Shown here piece by piece: positions 1 to 8,162 of a DNA stretch of 64,000 nt. The translations under genes were made by a program, and so were the position numbers. The DNA comes from Roseicella aerolata (GTDB lineage Bacteria; Pseudomonadota; Alphaproteobacteria; Acetobacterales; Acetobacteraceae), in contig NZ_JAJAQI010000009.1 in NCBI RefSeq assembly GCF_020523605.1, forward strand, positions 1 through 64,000. Direction: 5' to 3'. Under the pieces are notes generated by a model that did not search any database, was not told the DNA's origin, and worked only from the letters and a program-made list of their open reading frames with translations. Position 1 is the stretch's first letter. Each line of letters opens with the position of its first letter.

Positions 1-177
1 GTCCTCTTCATGGCAACCCTGGCCGCCACCCGCTGGAACCCCACCATCCAACGCCACTTCCAGCAACTTACCGACCGAGGCCGACCCAAGAAGGTCGCCC
101 TCGTCGCCTGCATGCGAAAGCTGCTCGGCATCCTCAACGCCATCGTCAGGACCCAACAGCCATGGCGTGCCGCTTGA
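1..177 (+). pseudogene. IS110-family transposase, C-terminal end only (runs off left edge)
   Basis: An open frame enters from the left edge and ends with TGA at 175-177, giving 58 codons. The residues (RWNPTIQRHFQQL near residue 11, then a basic KKVALVACMRKLL stretch near 35) match the C-terminal transposase_20 end of IS110/IS116/IS902 proteins. IS110 elements move with a DEDD-type transposase and lack conventional terminal inverted repeats, so the element boundary cannot be read here. The frame ends only 16 bp before the lexA stop codon. Whether the complete element is functional lies outside the window. Family call is from sequence recall. Confidence 0.75.
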
Positions 178-193
178 CCCGCAACACGGTCGC

Positions 194-925
194 TCAGTAC
201 TTCCGCAGCAGCCCGATCAGCCTTCCCTGGACCCGCACCCGGTCGGGGCCGAAGATCCGCGTCTCGTAGCGCGGGTTCGCTGCTTCCAGGGCAATCGAGT
301 TGCCGCGGCGGCGCAGCCGCTTCAGCGTCACCTCGTTCTCATCCACCAGGGCAACCACGATGGAGCCATTCTCCGCCGTGTCGCCGCGGCGGATGATGAC
401 CGTGTCGCCATCCAGGATGCCGGCCTCCACCATCGAATCGCCGGCTACCTCCAGCGCGTAGTGATCGCCGGCGCCGATCAGCGCGGCCGGGACCTCCACG
501 CTGCTGCCGGAATCCCGCAGCGCCTCGATCGGCAGGCCCGCGGCGATTCGGCCATAGAGCGGCAGGTGAACCGCCGCCGCCTCATTCGCCGCCTTCGGCA
601 CCCCGGGCAGGTTGGTGGCGAAATTGCCGCGAATGACATTGGGGGCGAAGTTCGCCTCCCGCGCCGGGGCGGATGCCGCGGCCTCGGCCGCCGTCCGGCG
701 GGGCGCCAGGTTCTCCGGCAGGCGGATCACCTCCAGCGCCCGGGCGCGGTGGGCGCGGCGGCGAAGGAAGCCTCGCTCCTCCAGGGCGGTGATCAGCCGG
801 TGGATGCCGGATTTGGACTTCAGCTTCAGCGCCTCCTTCATCTCCTCGAAGGAGGGGGAGAAGCCGGTCTGGCGCAGATGCTTGTCGATGAAGATCAGCA
901 GCTCATGCTGCTTGCGCGTGAGCAC
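194..925 (-). CDS. lexA: LexA SOS repressor (GTG start)
   Basis: SOS repressor and autopeptidase of 243 residues, the usual alphaproteobacterial length. The N-terminal winged helix (about 1-65) begins [10 protein letters not shown] Pro/Ala-rich linker follows (about 70-118), then the S24 peptidase domain with the Ala129-Gly130 cleavage site in GRIAAG, nucleophile Ser164 in GDSMVEAG and general base Lys202 in VTLKR. The start codon is GTG, preceded by GGAGGCG at good spacing. A GTTC-N7-GTTC box 71 bp upstream indicates autorepression. The gene is last in the trp-moa-moe-lexA run but is separated from moeA by 323 bp and has its own promoter. An IS110 remnant abuts its 3' end. Confidence 0.97.
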   Translation of the reverse strand: MLTRKQHELLIFIDKHLRQTGFSPSFEEMKEALKLKSKSGIHRLITALEERGFLRRRAHRARALEVIRLPENLAPRRTAAEAAASAPAREANFAPNVIRGNFATNLPGVPKAANEAAAVHLPLYGRIAAGLPIEALRDSGSSVEVPAALIGAGDHYALEVAGDSMVEAGILDGDTVIIRRGDTAENGSIVVALVDENEVTLKRLRRRGNSIALEAANPRYETRIFGPDRVRVQGRLIGLLRKY

Positions 926-995
926 CTTATCGCCTCCGTCCCCGGACAGAGCTCCCTCCCGCCGCGCGGGAACAAAAGGGCAACCGGGTAGGCCC

Positions 996-1025
996 GTTCT
1001 ACGAAGGTTCTCCGCGTCGGGTCAA
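996..1025 (-). promoter_or_regulatory. lexA promoter with LexA box (GTTC-N7-GTTC)
   Basis: The plus strand reads GTTCTACGAAGGTTC at 996-1010, an exact match to the alphaproteobacterial LexA operator GTTC-N7-GTTC. On the minus strand a TTGACC -35-like hexamer lies at 1025-1020, and the LexA box falls where the -10 element should be, 71 bp before the lexA GTG. Repressor binding would therefore block RNA polymerase. The box is seen directly; the promoter assignment is inferred. Confidence 0.85.
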
Positions 1026-1219
1026 ACGGTTTTCCACAGAGACCGCTCCAGATGGTGAGCCGAGTCGCAGCTTTGCGGACTCGTTGCCATTCAGCAGGAG
1101 CATCCCCGGATGCGGTCCCTGGCGGGACACCGCGGCGGAGGCGTCAACTCGGATCGTGGGAGGCCCTGACTGGCGGAATGCGCGAAGCCGCGAAGAATGC
1201 GGCAGGCGGGTCATGCCGC

Positions 1220-1237
1220 CCGGAGCATCCGCTCCGG
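1220..1237 (-). terminator. Possible terminator hairpin after moeA
   Basis: A 7-bp GC stem (CCGGAGC / GCTCCGG, 4-nt loop) begins 12 bp past the moeA stop codon. No T-tract follows on the minus strand, so an intrinsic terminator is doubtful; it may be an mRNA 3'-end stabiliser. Confidence 0.3.
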
Positions 1238-1248
1238 CGCTGTTCCCG

Positions 1249-2454
1249 CTAGATCCCCAGCTCTCCCAGCGGAATGACCTCCACCGGGGCGCCCGCCGGC
1301 AGGGCCGGGGCGCGCGGGGCACGCAGGATCAGCGCCTCCGCCCGCGACAGCACCTTGAGCATGGAACTGTCCTGGAGCGGGAAGGGCGTCGCCACCGGCT
1401 CGCCCTCCGCCCCGGTGCCGAGGGTGGCGCGGAGATGGTCGAACCGGCGGTCGTTCTCTGCCAGCGGCGCGCCGGCCAGGGCGCGGATCGTGCGCGGCGG
1501 GCCGCCCGGCAGGCCGGAGAGCCGCTCGACCGCCGGGACCAGGAACTGCACGGCGCAGACCAGGGCGGAGACCGGGTTGCCCGGCAGGCCGAGCACCGGC
1601 GTGGCGCCGAGCCGACCCCAGATCAGCGGCTTTCCGGGCCGCATGGCGATCTGCCAGAAATCGAGCGCGAAGCCCTGTGGCCCGAGCGCCGCCTGCACCA
1701 GGTCGTGGTCGCCGACGCTCGCACCGCCCGTGGTCACCAGCAGGTCGCAGGCCCGCGCGGCGATGGCGGCCTCCGCGATGGCACGCGAATCGTCGGGAGC
1801 GATGGGCAGGACCAGCGGGTCGCCGCCGGTGGCACGGACCAGGGCGGCGAGCGCATGGGTGTTGCTGCTGACGATGCCGCCCAAGGGGATGGGCTCGCCG
1901 GGCAGGGCGATCTCGTCGCCGGTTGCCAGCAGCCCGATCCGTGGGGCCCGGTGCACCGTGACCCAGGGGTGGTTGGCGGCGGCCGCCAGGCCGATATCGC
2001 GGGCAGTGAGGCGCCGGCCGACCGGCAGCACCTCCTCACCCTCGGCGAAGTCGAGCCCGCGGCGGCGGATCCAGCGGCCCTGGCGCACGGTCTCCATCAC
2101 CCGCACCCAGCCCTCGGCGGCCTCGGCATCTTCCTGCAGCAGGATGGCGTCCGCACCCGGCGGGACGAGGGCGCCGGTGAAGATGCGGACCGCCTCGCCC
2201 GGCCCGACCGAGCCGTCGAAGGGGTGGCCGGCCGGGGCGCTGCCGATCACGGCGAGCGTCGCGCCCTCGGTCGCCTCCGCGGCCCGGACGGCATAGCCAT
2301 CCATGGCGGAGACATCGGCCGGCGGCTGGGTGACGCGGGAGAGCACGGGGCGGGCAAGGACCCGGTTCCACCCGGTGGCGAGCGGTACGGTCTCGGCCGG
2401 GGTGGCGGAGAGGGCCGTCAGGATACGGTTGCGGGCTTCCTCGACCGAGATCAT
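1249..2454 (-). CDS. moeA: Molybdopterin molybdenumtransferase MoeA
   Basis: Inserts molybdate into adenylylated molybdopterin to give Mo-molybdopterin, in the cytoplasm. It has 401 residues, the normal family length. MoeA N-terminal and linker domains are recognised by PPADVSAMDGYAVR near residue 50 and GAVRIFTGA-like GEAVRIFTGALVPPGAD near 105. The MoCF-binding domain follows with TTGGASVGDHD and LPGNPVSAL, and a small C-terminal domain closes the protein. An open frame extends 54 codons upstream, but the ATG at 2454 has GGGGGAAG just before it and begins the family-typical SVEEA segment. It lies 64 bp downstream of moaC on the same strand, so the two cofactor genes are probably cotranscribed with trp genes. 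Confidence 0.95.
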   Translation of the reverse strand: MISVEEARNRILTALSATPAETVPLATGWNRVLARPVLSRVTQPPADVSAMDGYAVRAAEATEGATLAVIGSAPAGHPFDGSVGPGEAVRIFTGALVPPGADAILLQEDAEAAEGWVRVMETVRQGRWIRRRGLDFAEGEEVLPVGRRLTARDIGLAAAANHPWVTVHRAPRIGLLATGDEIALPGEPIPLGGIVSSNTHALAALVRATGGDPLVLPIAPDDSRAIAEAAIAARACDLLVTTGGASVGDHDLVQAALGPQGFALDFWQIAMRPGKPLIWGRLGATPVLGLPGNPVSALVCAVQFLVPAVERLSGLPGGPPRTIRALAGAPLAENDRRFDHLRATLGTGAEGEPVATPFPLQDSSMLKVLSRAEALILRAPRAPALPAGAPVEVIPLGELGI

Positions 2455-2518
2455 CACGCTTCCCCCGAAGCCCTTGTCCCTGTGGCAAATCCCATGGCGC
2501 GGGCCTCGCGCGGCATGG

Positions 2519-2992
2519 TCACTCCGCCTCGTAGGTTCCTGACTTGCCGCCGGATTTATGGACCAGGCGCACGGCCTCGATCCGCATGCCGCGATCGATC
2601 GCCTTGCACATGTCATAGACCGTGAGCGCCGCGACCGTGACCGCGGTCAGAGCTTCCATCTCGACTCCGGTCCTGCCGCTAAGCTTCACCAAGGCTTCGA
2701 TATCCACCGCATCCGGCGGTGCTGGCGTCAGGTCCACCGTGACCTTGGAGATCATCAGCGGATGGCAGAGCGGGATCAGGTCGCTGGTCCGCTTGGCGGC
2801 CATGATGCCGGCCAGCCGGGCGATGCCGAGGACATCGCCCTTGCCGATCTGGCCCTCCTGGATTCGGGCCAGGGTCTCCGGCGCCATCACCACCCGGCCG
2901 CGCGCGATCGCGACCCGCTTGGTCTCCGCCTTGGCGGAGACGTCGACCATCGCCGCGCGGCCCTGGTCATCGAAATGGGTGAAGCCGGACAT
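2519..2992 (-). CDS. moaC: Cyclic pyranopterin monophosphate synthase MoaC
   Basis: Second enzyme of molybdenum cofactor synthesis, converting the MoaA product to cyclic pyranopterin monophosphate. It has 157 residues. Family signatures visible are [12 protein letters not shown] near the N-terminus, the [10 protein letters not shown] active-site segment near 76-85, and [20 protein letters not shown] near 110-130 with the conserved MCKAID. The start is ATG at 2992; a TTG one codon upstream is also open. GGGGCGGG precedes it. The gene lies between trpC (109 bp upstream) and moeA, the usual alphaproteobacterial order. Confidence 0.96.
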   Translation of the reverse strand: MSGFTHFDDQGRAAMVDVSAKAETKRVAIARGRVVMAPETLARIQEGQIGKGDVLGIARLAGIMAAKRTSDLIPLCHPLMISKVTVDLTPAPPDAVDIEALVKLSGRTGVEMEALTAVTVAALTVYDMCKAIDRGMRIEAVRLVHKSGGKSGTYEAE

Positions 2993-3100
2993 CAACCCGC
3001 CCCGGCCGCCAGCGCCGCCGTTGGAAGCCCTTTCGGAGGCTCAATAGCTGAAGGAAAAAGCTTCAAGATCAGTTTCTTGCGGCACATCGTTGAGTTCGTC

Positions 3101-3931
3101 TCAGAGCGCATGGACGAGCGCATGCGCCGCCTTCGCCACATCCGGCTGGCGCATCAGGTGTTCGCCCACCAGGATGCAGCGGGCGCCGACGGCGGCCATG
3201 CGGCGGACATCCTCGGGCGTGCGGATCCCGCTTTCGGCGACCGGGATGCGGTCGGCCGGGATCAGCGGGCACAGCTCCTCCGAAGTCGCAAGATCGGTCT
3301 GCAACGTCCTGAGATTGCGGTTGTTTACCCCAACCAGCCGGGTCTCCAGCCCGAGCGCGCGATCGAGCTCGGCGCGGTCATGCACCTCCACCAGCACCGC
3401 CATGTCGAGGCTGCGGGCGATGTCCTCCAGCTCCTGCGCCGTCTCGTCGGCGAGGGCGGCCATGATCAGCAGGATGCAGTCGGCGCCCATCGCCCGCGCC
3501 TCGAAGACCTGCCAGGGATGGACCATGAAGTCCTTGCGCAGCACCGGCAGTGGGCAGGCGGCGCGGGCGGCCTTCAGGTGCTCTGGCCTGCCCTGGAAAT
3601 AGGGCTCGTCGGTCAGGACCGAGAGGCAGGTGGCGCCGCCTTCGCAATAGGCCTCGGCCAGCGAGGCCGGCTCGAAGGGGTCGCGGATCAGCCCGCCGGA
3701 GGGCGAGGCGCGCTTGATCTCGGCGATCAGCCCAACCCGGCCATCCGCCACCGCATGGCAGAGATCGCCGATGAAGTCGCGCGGCTTCGGGGCGCTGCGG
3801 GCCTGCCGCTCCATCTCGGAGAGCGGCGTGGCCGCGGCCCGCTCCCGCACCTCCTCGTATTTGTCGGCGAGGATGCGGGCGAGGGTGTCGGGCACCTCGA
3901 TGGCGGGTGCGGTGATATGGGGGGCGTTCAT
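3101..3931 (-). CDS. trpC: Indole-3-glycerol phosphate synthase
   Basis: Closes the indole ring from carboxyphenylamino-deoxyribulose phosphate in tryptophan synthesis. It has 276 residues and a single IGPS (beta/alpha)8 barrel, not fused to TrpF. Recognisable segments include LIAEIKRASPSGG (catalytic Lys near 67), LSVLTDEPYFQG, LRKDFMVHPWQV (catalytic Lys), LVEVHDRAEL, VGVNNRNLRTL and AESGIRTPEDV. An open frame extends 50 codons upstream into trpD, but the ATG at 3931 begins the family-like segment. It lies 31 bp after trpD in the trpGDC operon. trpF, trpB and trpA are not in the window. Confidence 0.96.
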   Translation of the reverse strand: MNAPHITAPAIEVPDTLARILADKYEEVRERAAATPLSEMERQARSAPKPRDFIGDLCHAVADGRVGLIAEIKRASPSGGLIRDPFEPASLAEAYCEGGATCLSVLTDEPYFQGRPEHLKAARAACPLPVLRKDFMVHPWQVFEARAMGADCILLIMAALADETAQELEDIARSLDMAVLVEVHDRAELDRALGLETRLVGVNNRNLRTLQTDLATSEELCPLIPADRIPVAESGIRTPEDVRRMAAVGARCILVGEHLMRQPDVAKAAHALVHAL

Positions 3932-3962
3932 GGCTCGGGGCTGTGGCGGCTGCGGGGGGCGG

Positions 3963-4973
3963 TCATGCGACGGTGGCCTCCTTGAGGCGGGCGAGTACGC
4001 CGGCTGCGGCCCCGCTGTCGATCGCGCGGGCCGCCATCGCCGCGCCGGCGCGAAGATCTGAGGTGCGGCCGGCGACCACAAGGGCGGCGGCGGCGTTCAG
4101 CAACACGATGTCGCGGTAGGGGCCGGGGGTGCCCTGCAACAACGCGAGGAGGGCCGCGGCGTTCTCCGCCGGCTCGCCGCCCCGGATGGCCTCGGGCGGG
4201 GCGCGTTCCAGCCCGGCATCCTCGGGGGCGATGGTGAACTCCCGCAGCGCCCCGTCCTGCAGCGCCACCACCTGGGTCTCGCCGGACAAGGCAATCTCGT
4301 CCAGGCCCTGGCCATGCACCACCCAGGCGCTCTCGGTGCCAAGGCGGGCCAGGGTCTCCGCCATCGGCCGCAGCCACTGGGAGGAGAAGGCGCCGGTGAG
4401 TTGCCGCTTCACCCGGGCCGGGTTCGCAAGCGGCCCGAGGATGTTGAAGATGGTCCGCGTGCCAAGCTCGACCCGGGGGCCCGCCGCGTGACGCATGGAG
4501 GCATGGTGGCGCGGCGCCCAGAGGAAGACCATACCGGCCGCGGCCAGCACCGTCTCCAGCCGGTCCAGCGGCACTTCGAGATTGATGCCGAGCGCCGCCA
4601 GCGCATCGGCGGCGCCGGACTTCGAGGAGAGCGCCCGGTTGCCGTGCTTCGCGACGGGCACGCCGCAGCCGGCGACGACGAGCGAGGTGGCGGTCGAGAT
4701 GTTCAGGCTGCCGGAGACATCGCCGCCGGTGCCGACGATGTCGATGGCGTCGGCCGGTGCCTCGATCGCCAGCATGCGGGCGCGCATGGCGCGGACCGCG
4801 CCGGTGATCTCCGGCACCGTCTCGCCCCTGACGCGCATGGCCATCAGCAGCCCGGCGATCTGCGCCGGCGTCGCCTCACCAGCCATGATGACGCCGAAGG
4901 CGCCCTCCGCCTCGCTCTCGGCCAGCCGCTCCCCGGCGGCCAGGCGGCCCAGGACCGGCTTGAGCGAGTTCAC
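3963..4973 (-). CDS. trpD: Anthranilate phosphoribosyltransferase (GTG start)
   Basis: Transfers phosphoribose from PRPP to anthranilate. It has 336 residues, the normal length. Family motifs are the PRPP-binding [17 protein letters not shown] near 79-95, [16 protein letters not shown] near 108-123, and the anthranilate-tunnel segment with [14 protein letters not shown] near 170-183. The start is GTG, overlapping the trpG stop as GTGA, so translation is probably coupled to trpG. An upstream ATG in this frame is not needed. Confidence 0.96.
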   Translation of the reverse strand: MNSLKPVLGRLAAGERLAESEAEGAFGVIMAGEATPAQIAGLLMAMRVRGETVPEITGAVRAMRARMLAIEAPADAIDIVGTGGDVSGSLNISTATSLVVAGCGVPVAKHGNRALSSKSGAADALAALGINLEVPLDRLETVLAAAGMVFLWAPRHHASMRHAAGPRVELGTRTIFNILGPLANPARVKRQLTGAFSSQWLRPMAETLARLGTESAWVVHGQGLDEIALSGETQVVALQDGALREFTIAPEDAGLERAPPEAIRGGEPAENAAALLALLQGTPGPYRDIVLLNAAAALVVAGRTSDLRAGAAMAARAIDSGAAAGVLARLKEATVA

Positions 4974-5563
4974 GCCGGGACTCCGGCCTTCGCCCTGGCG
5001 AGCGACAGGAAATTCCGGAGGAGGTCATGGCCGTGCTGGCTGGCGATGCTCTCCGGATGGAACTGCACGCCCCAGATGGGCAGGTCGCGATGCGCCAGGC
5101 CCATGATCAGCCCGTCCTCGGTCCAGGCGGTCGCCTCCAGCGCCGGGGGCAGGTCTTCCTGCCGCACCACCAGGGAATGGTAGCGGGTGGCCCGGAAGGG
5201 GTTCGGCAGGCCGGTGAAGAGATCCGTGCCGCGGTGGTGGATGTCCCAGACCTTGCCATGGATGGGCTCGGGCGCCCGGATGACCGTGCCGCCGAAGGCC
5301 TGGCCGATTGCCTGGTGGCCGAGGCAGACGCCCATCAGCGGCACCCGCGCCGCGGCGGCGGCGCCGATCAGCGGCAGGCAGATGCCGGCCTCGTTCGGCG
5401 TGCAGGGGCCGGGCGAGAGCAGGATGGCGTCCGGCCGCATGGCCAGCGCCTCCTGGCTCGTGATGGCGTCGTTGCGCCGGACCTCGATCTCCACCCCCAG
5501 ATCGCCCAGGAAGTGGTAGAGGTTGAAGGTGAAGCTGTCGTAATTATCGATCAGCAGGATCAT
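4970..5563 (-). CDS. trpG: Anthranilate synthase glutamine amidotransferase component II
   Basis: Glutaminase subunit delivering ammonia to TrpE. It has 197 residues and a class I glutamine amidotransferase fold. The oxyanion strand [10 protein letters not shown]-like segment [14 protein letters not shown] is near 48-60, the nucleophile Cys80 sits in GVCLGHQ, and His169/Glu171 in FHPES complete the triad. The ATG overlaps the stop of the upstream 53-codon ORF as ATGA, and no strong Shine-Dalgarno precedes it, which suggests coupling. It lies 2.6 kb from trpE, an unusual separation. It may also serve para-aminobenzoate synthesis, as some TrpG proteins do. Confidence 0.96.
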   Translation of the reverse strand: MILLIDNYDSFTFNLYHFLGDLGVEIEVRRNDAITSQEALAMRPDAILLSPGPCTPNEAGICLPLIGAAAAARVPLMGVCLGHQAIGQAFGGTVIRAPEPIHGKVWDIHHRGTDLFTGLPNPFRATRYHSLVVRQEDLPPALEATAWTEDGLIMGLAHRDLPIWGVQFHPESIASQHGHDLLRNFLSLARAKAGVPA

Positions 5564-5721
5564 GGCGCGGGAGTCTCGGACCGCTGCGCGGCCGGGTCAA
5601 GCGAGTGGTCCGCCGGCGCGGGGGCCGGGCGCTGTTCCGCCGGCCGCGGCGCCGAGGACAGGACCAGGGGCGGGGAGGACGGGCCGCCGATCACGTCGAA
5701 ATCGAAGTCGGTGCGCTGCAT
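5560..5721 (-). CDS. Small Pro/Ala-rich ORF translationally coupled to trpG (53 aa)
   Basis: A 53-codon frame beginning [13 protein letters not shown], followed by a low-complexity Pro/Ala/Ser tail. A strong AGGAG lies six to seven bases before the ATG at 5721, and its TGA overlaps the trpG ATG as ATGA. It lies between the trp attenuator and trpG. I do not recognise a family. It has no signal peptide, no membrane segment and no Cys. It may be a true small protein or a device that carries ribosomes to the poorly preceded trpG start. Translation is well supported by the RBS and overlap; function is unknown. Confidence 0.6.
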   Translation of the reverse strand: MQRTDFDFDVIGGPSSPPLVLSSAPRPAEQRPAPAPADHSLDPAAQRSETPAP

Positions 5722-5792
5722 GCTGGGCTCCTGGGTGTCGGGTCCGTCACCGGGCCGGCAGCGTTCGCGGGGGTAGGGGTCCAGAGACGCGA

Positions 5793-5858
5793 AAGCCGCC
5801 AGCGGGGTGGCGGCTTGGGTTCTCTCTGCTCTGCGCGAGGTCCTAGGCCGCCGGTGTG
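5793..5858 (-). promoter_or_regulatory. trp operon transcription attenuator
   Basis: On the minus-strand RNA three mutually exclusive pairings can be drawn. Region 1 is CGCTGGT at the Trp codons and pairs with ACCGGCG at the end of the leader ORF (region 2). Region 2 GGCGGC can instead pair with GCCGCC of region 3. Region 3 AAGCCGCC pairs with GGCGGCTT (5816-5809 with 5800-5793, 8 bp, 8-nt loop) as the terminator, followed by TTCGCGTCTCT. A ribosome stalled at the Trp codons would mask region 1, favour 2:3 and permit readthrough. The terminator U-tract is interrupted, so efficiency is uncertain. Confidence 0.8.
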
Positions 5859-5905
5859 TACCAGCGGTACCAAAATCGCGCGGTCGGGGCTGTGTCCCTG
5901 GACAT
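5843..5905 (-). CDS. trpL: trp operon leader peptide (20 aa, two Trp codons)
   Basis: A 20-codon leader starting at ATG 5905 and ending with TAG at 5845-5843. Its C-terminal part is RFWYRWYTPAA, with two Trp codons placed just before the first arm of the attenuator hairpins. Two Trp and two Tyr in five residues is the classic signature of a Trp-starvation sensor. A candidate -10 element lies only 7 bp upstream of the ATG, so the transcript may start at or next to the AUG with no Shine-Dalgarno, as is known for trpL of Sinorhizobium meliloti. It precedes the small ORF and trpGDC rather than trpE. Confidence 0.8.
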   Translation of the reverse strand: MSRDTAPTARFWYRWYTPAA

Positions 5906-5912
5906 GTGATGG

Positions 5913-5941
5913 AGACTAGAGCGCGGCCGGGCGGCGGGCAA
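5913..5941 (-). promoter_or_regulatory. Candidate trp operon promoter
   Basis: On the minus strand TTGCCC (5941-5936) and TAGTCT (5918-5913) are separated by exactly 17 bp. Each matches part of the sigma-70 consensus. The predicted start site falls at about 5906-5905, at the leader ATG. The inference rests on spacing and on the position of the leader peptide. Confidence 0.55.
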
Positions 5942-6108
5942 TAGGAGGCATGCATGGCTGCAGCGCATCGGCGCGATACCGGGGCCGGGTCGAGCGTCCC
6001 GGCCATCCTCCGCGCCGAACCGGCTGCCCCCGGCCCGGCCCGGCCGCGTCCGCCCGGGGCAGGGCGCAGGCATCGCCTGCCCGGCCGCCCGCCCGAGGCG
6101 GGCGCCGC

Positions 6109-6972
6109 TCAGAACCCGTAGAGGCGGGCCGGATTCGCCACCAGGATCGCCTGGCGCTGGTCCTCGCGCGGCGCCCATTGGCCGAGCGCGTCCAGCAGCA
6201 CGCCGTCATCCGGCACTTCCTCCGGGCTGTGCAGCGAGGGGTGCGGCCAGTCGGTGCCCCAGACGCAGCGATCGGGCGCGGCGGCGATCATGGCACGGGC
6301 CATCCCGGCGACATCCGCATAGGGCGCGCCGGCGGAGGAGCGGTAGCCGCAGAGCTTGGCCCAGGCGCCCTTCTCCAGCAGGCGGATCATGGCCTGGAAG
6401 CCGGGACTGGCGACGCCGCCCTCGGCCGCCTTCACCCCGCCCATATGGTCGATGACGACCGGGCAGGGCAGGCGGGCAAGCACCTGCTCGAGCGCCACCA
6501 TCTCCTCGGCATGGGCATAGAGTTGGAGGTGCCAGCCAAGCGCGGCCAACTTCTCCCCCAGCGCCTCGAGCTGCTCCAGCGGCGTGCCGTTGCCGGAGAC
6601 GGCGTTGAAGCGCACGCCGCAGGCGCCGCGCGCGCCCATGGCGCGCAGCGACGGCAGGTCGAAGCCGTCATCCACCACGAGGACGGCGCGGGCGCGGTCG
6701 CGGCCCAGCGCCTCCACCGCGTCCAGCGTCACGGCATTGTCGGTGCCGTAGATGCTGGGCTGGACCACCACGGTGCGCTCCAGGCCGATGGTCGAGAGCA
6801 TGTCCCGGTACATGGCGACGGAGGCCTCGGGCGGGGTGTAGCCGCGGCCCGGCGAGAGCGGGTAGCGCTCATAGGGCCCGAAGATGTGCATGTGGCAGTC
6901 GGTGGCGCCGGGCGGGGCTTTCCAGCCGGGCTTCGAGGTGACGGCGCGCGGGCCGGGGCAGGGGCGGGTCAT
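6109..6972 (-). CDS. Amidohydrolase 2 family protein (PDC hydrolase-like)
   Basis: A metal-dependent hydrolase of 287 residues resembling 2-pyrone-4,6-dicarboxylate lactonase (LigI) and related amidohydrolase_2 barrels. Motifs seen are DCHMHIFGPYERYP near 25-38 (first metal/active-site HxH), VVVQPSIYGTDN near 68-79, VIDHMGGV near 174-181, and the C-terminal VWGTDWPHPSL near 237-248 with the catalytic Asp. The substrate could be a lactone of aromatic catabolism, but no other lig/PDC genes are nearby. It is divergent from the flavin oxidoreductase at 7108 and sits between the two halves of the trp locus. Confidence 0.8.
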   Translation of the reverse strand: MTRPCPGPRAVTSKPGWKAPPGATDCHMHIFGPYERYPLSPGRGYTPPEASVAMYRDMLSTIGLERTVVVQPSIYGTDNAVTLDAVEALGRDRARAVLVVDDGFDLPSLRAMGARGACGVRFNAVSGNGTPLEQLEALGEKLAALGWHLQLYAHAEEMVALEQVLARLPCPVVIDHMGGVKAAEGGVASPGFQAMIRLLEKGAWAKLCGYRSSAGAPYADVAGMARAMIAAAPDRCVWGTDWPHPSLHSPEEVPDDGVLLDALGQWAPREDQRQAILVANPARLYGF

Positions 6973-7107
6973 GGCGTTCCTCCTGGCCCGGCATCGGGCG
7001 GCGCGCCGGGACGGCTGTCAATCCGTGCCGGCATTCCGGGCGCCGGCGCGGGACCTTGCCCCGGCGGCGCGGCATTCCTTCTCCGCATCGCTCCGGGAGG
7101 ACGAGAC

Positions 7108-8115
7108 GTGACCGCGACCCGCTTCACCGAACTAGTCGGATGCCGCCTGCCGATCCAGCAGGCCGGCATGGGCGCCGTCGCGCCCCCCGCCCTGGTCGCC
7201 GCAGTGTCGGAGGCGGGCGGTCTCGGGATGCTCGGCACGGCCCGCGGCGGCCTCACGCCCGCCACCCTGGCGATGCTGCTCGACGAGGTACGGTCCCGCA
7301 CCAGCCACGCCTTCGGGGTGAATTTCCTGGTCTCGCCGACGCATCTGCTCGGCCTGCACGGGCGGCCGCCGCTCGATCTCGCCTGCATCGAGTTGGCGGC
7401 GCGCGCCGCGCGGGTCGTCGAATTCTTCTACGGCGACCCGGACCCGCGGCTCGTGGACCTGGCCAAGCGCCACGGGACCCTGGTGAGTTGGCAGGTCGGC
7501 AGCCGCGCGGAGGCGATCGCGGCGGAGGCGGCAGGCTGCGACCTGATCGTCGCCCAGGGACAGGAGGCGGGCGGCCATGTCCGCGGCACCACCGGCCTGT
7601 TCCCCCTGCTGGCCGAGGTGCTGGAGGTGGTGCGGGTGCCCGTGCTCGCCGCCGGCGGCATCGGCACGGCGCGGTGCGTTGCCGCCGCGCTCGCCGCCGG
7701 TGCGGAGGGGGTGCGCATCGGTACGCGCTTCATCACGGCGCGCGAGGCTAATGCCCATCCCCGCTACGTCGAGGCGCTGATCACGGCACGGGCCGAGGAC
7801 ACCATTTATACCGGCGCCTTCGCGGGCGGCTGGCCGGATGCGCCCCATCGTGTCCTGCGCTCCTGCCTCGCCGCGGCGGAGGCCCTGACGGACGATATCG
7901 TCGCGGAAGTCTCCCGGCTCGACGGCAGCCGGGCGCCGGTGCCGCGCCTTGCCACCGGCGTCGCCGATGCGACGGCAACCGGACATGTGGAAGCCATGTC
8001 CCTCTGGGCCGGGCAGTCCGTCGGCGCGGTCAGGGGGCGCCAGCCTGCCGCCGAAATCCTGCGCGAACTGGCGGCCGGCCTGCCCAGCTCCGAGGACCGA
8101 TCGCGCGGGGCGTGA
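7108..8115 (+). CDS. NAD(P)H-dependent flavin oxidoreductase, nitronate monooxygenase family (GTG start)
   Basis: An FMN-binding TIM-barrel protein of 335 residues of the nitronate monooxygenase / 2-nitropropane dioxygenase family. It begins FTELVGCRLPIQQAGMGAVA, the usual N-terminus. It continues with GGLGMLGTARGG near 35-46, VAQGQEAGGHVRG near 150-162 (the conserved H that binds the nitro group in class I enzymes), and FMN-phosphate segments LAAGGIGTARCVAAALAAGA and GVRIGTRF near 180-210. The frame is open far upstream, but the GTG at 7108 has GGGAGG eight bases before it and begins the domain. It converges on trpE. Confidence 0.88.
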   Translation: MTATRFTELVGCRLPIQQAGMGAVAPPALVAAVSEAGGLGMLGTARGGLTPATLAMLLDEVRSRTSHAFGVNFLVSPTHLLGLHGRPPLDLACIELAARAARVVEFFYGDPDPRLVDLAKRHGTLVSWQVGSRAEAIAAEAAGCDLIVAQGQEAGGHVRGTTGLFPLLAEVLEVVRVPVLAAGGIGTARCVAAALAAGAEGVRIGTRFITAREANAHPRYVEALITARAEDTIYTGAFAGGWPDAPHRVLRSCLAAAEALTDDIVAEVSRLDGSRAPVPRLATGVADATATGHVEAMSLWAGQSVGAVRGRQPAAEILRELAAGLPSSEDRSRGA

Positions 8116-8162
8116 ACCGGCCCGCCGGCCGGCCGTGCCCGTCCCCAGCCGCCGCGTGGCCG

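Larger units (their letters stand above)
926..1248. other. lexA-moeA intergenic region
   Basis: 323 bp without a credible gene. It holds the lexA promoter with its LexA box near the lexA side, and a GC-rich hairpin just after the moeA stop. Short overlapping frames here have no recognisable protein features. Confidence 0.7.
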
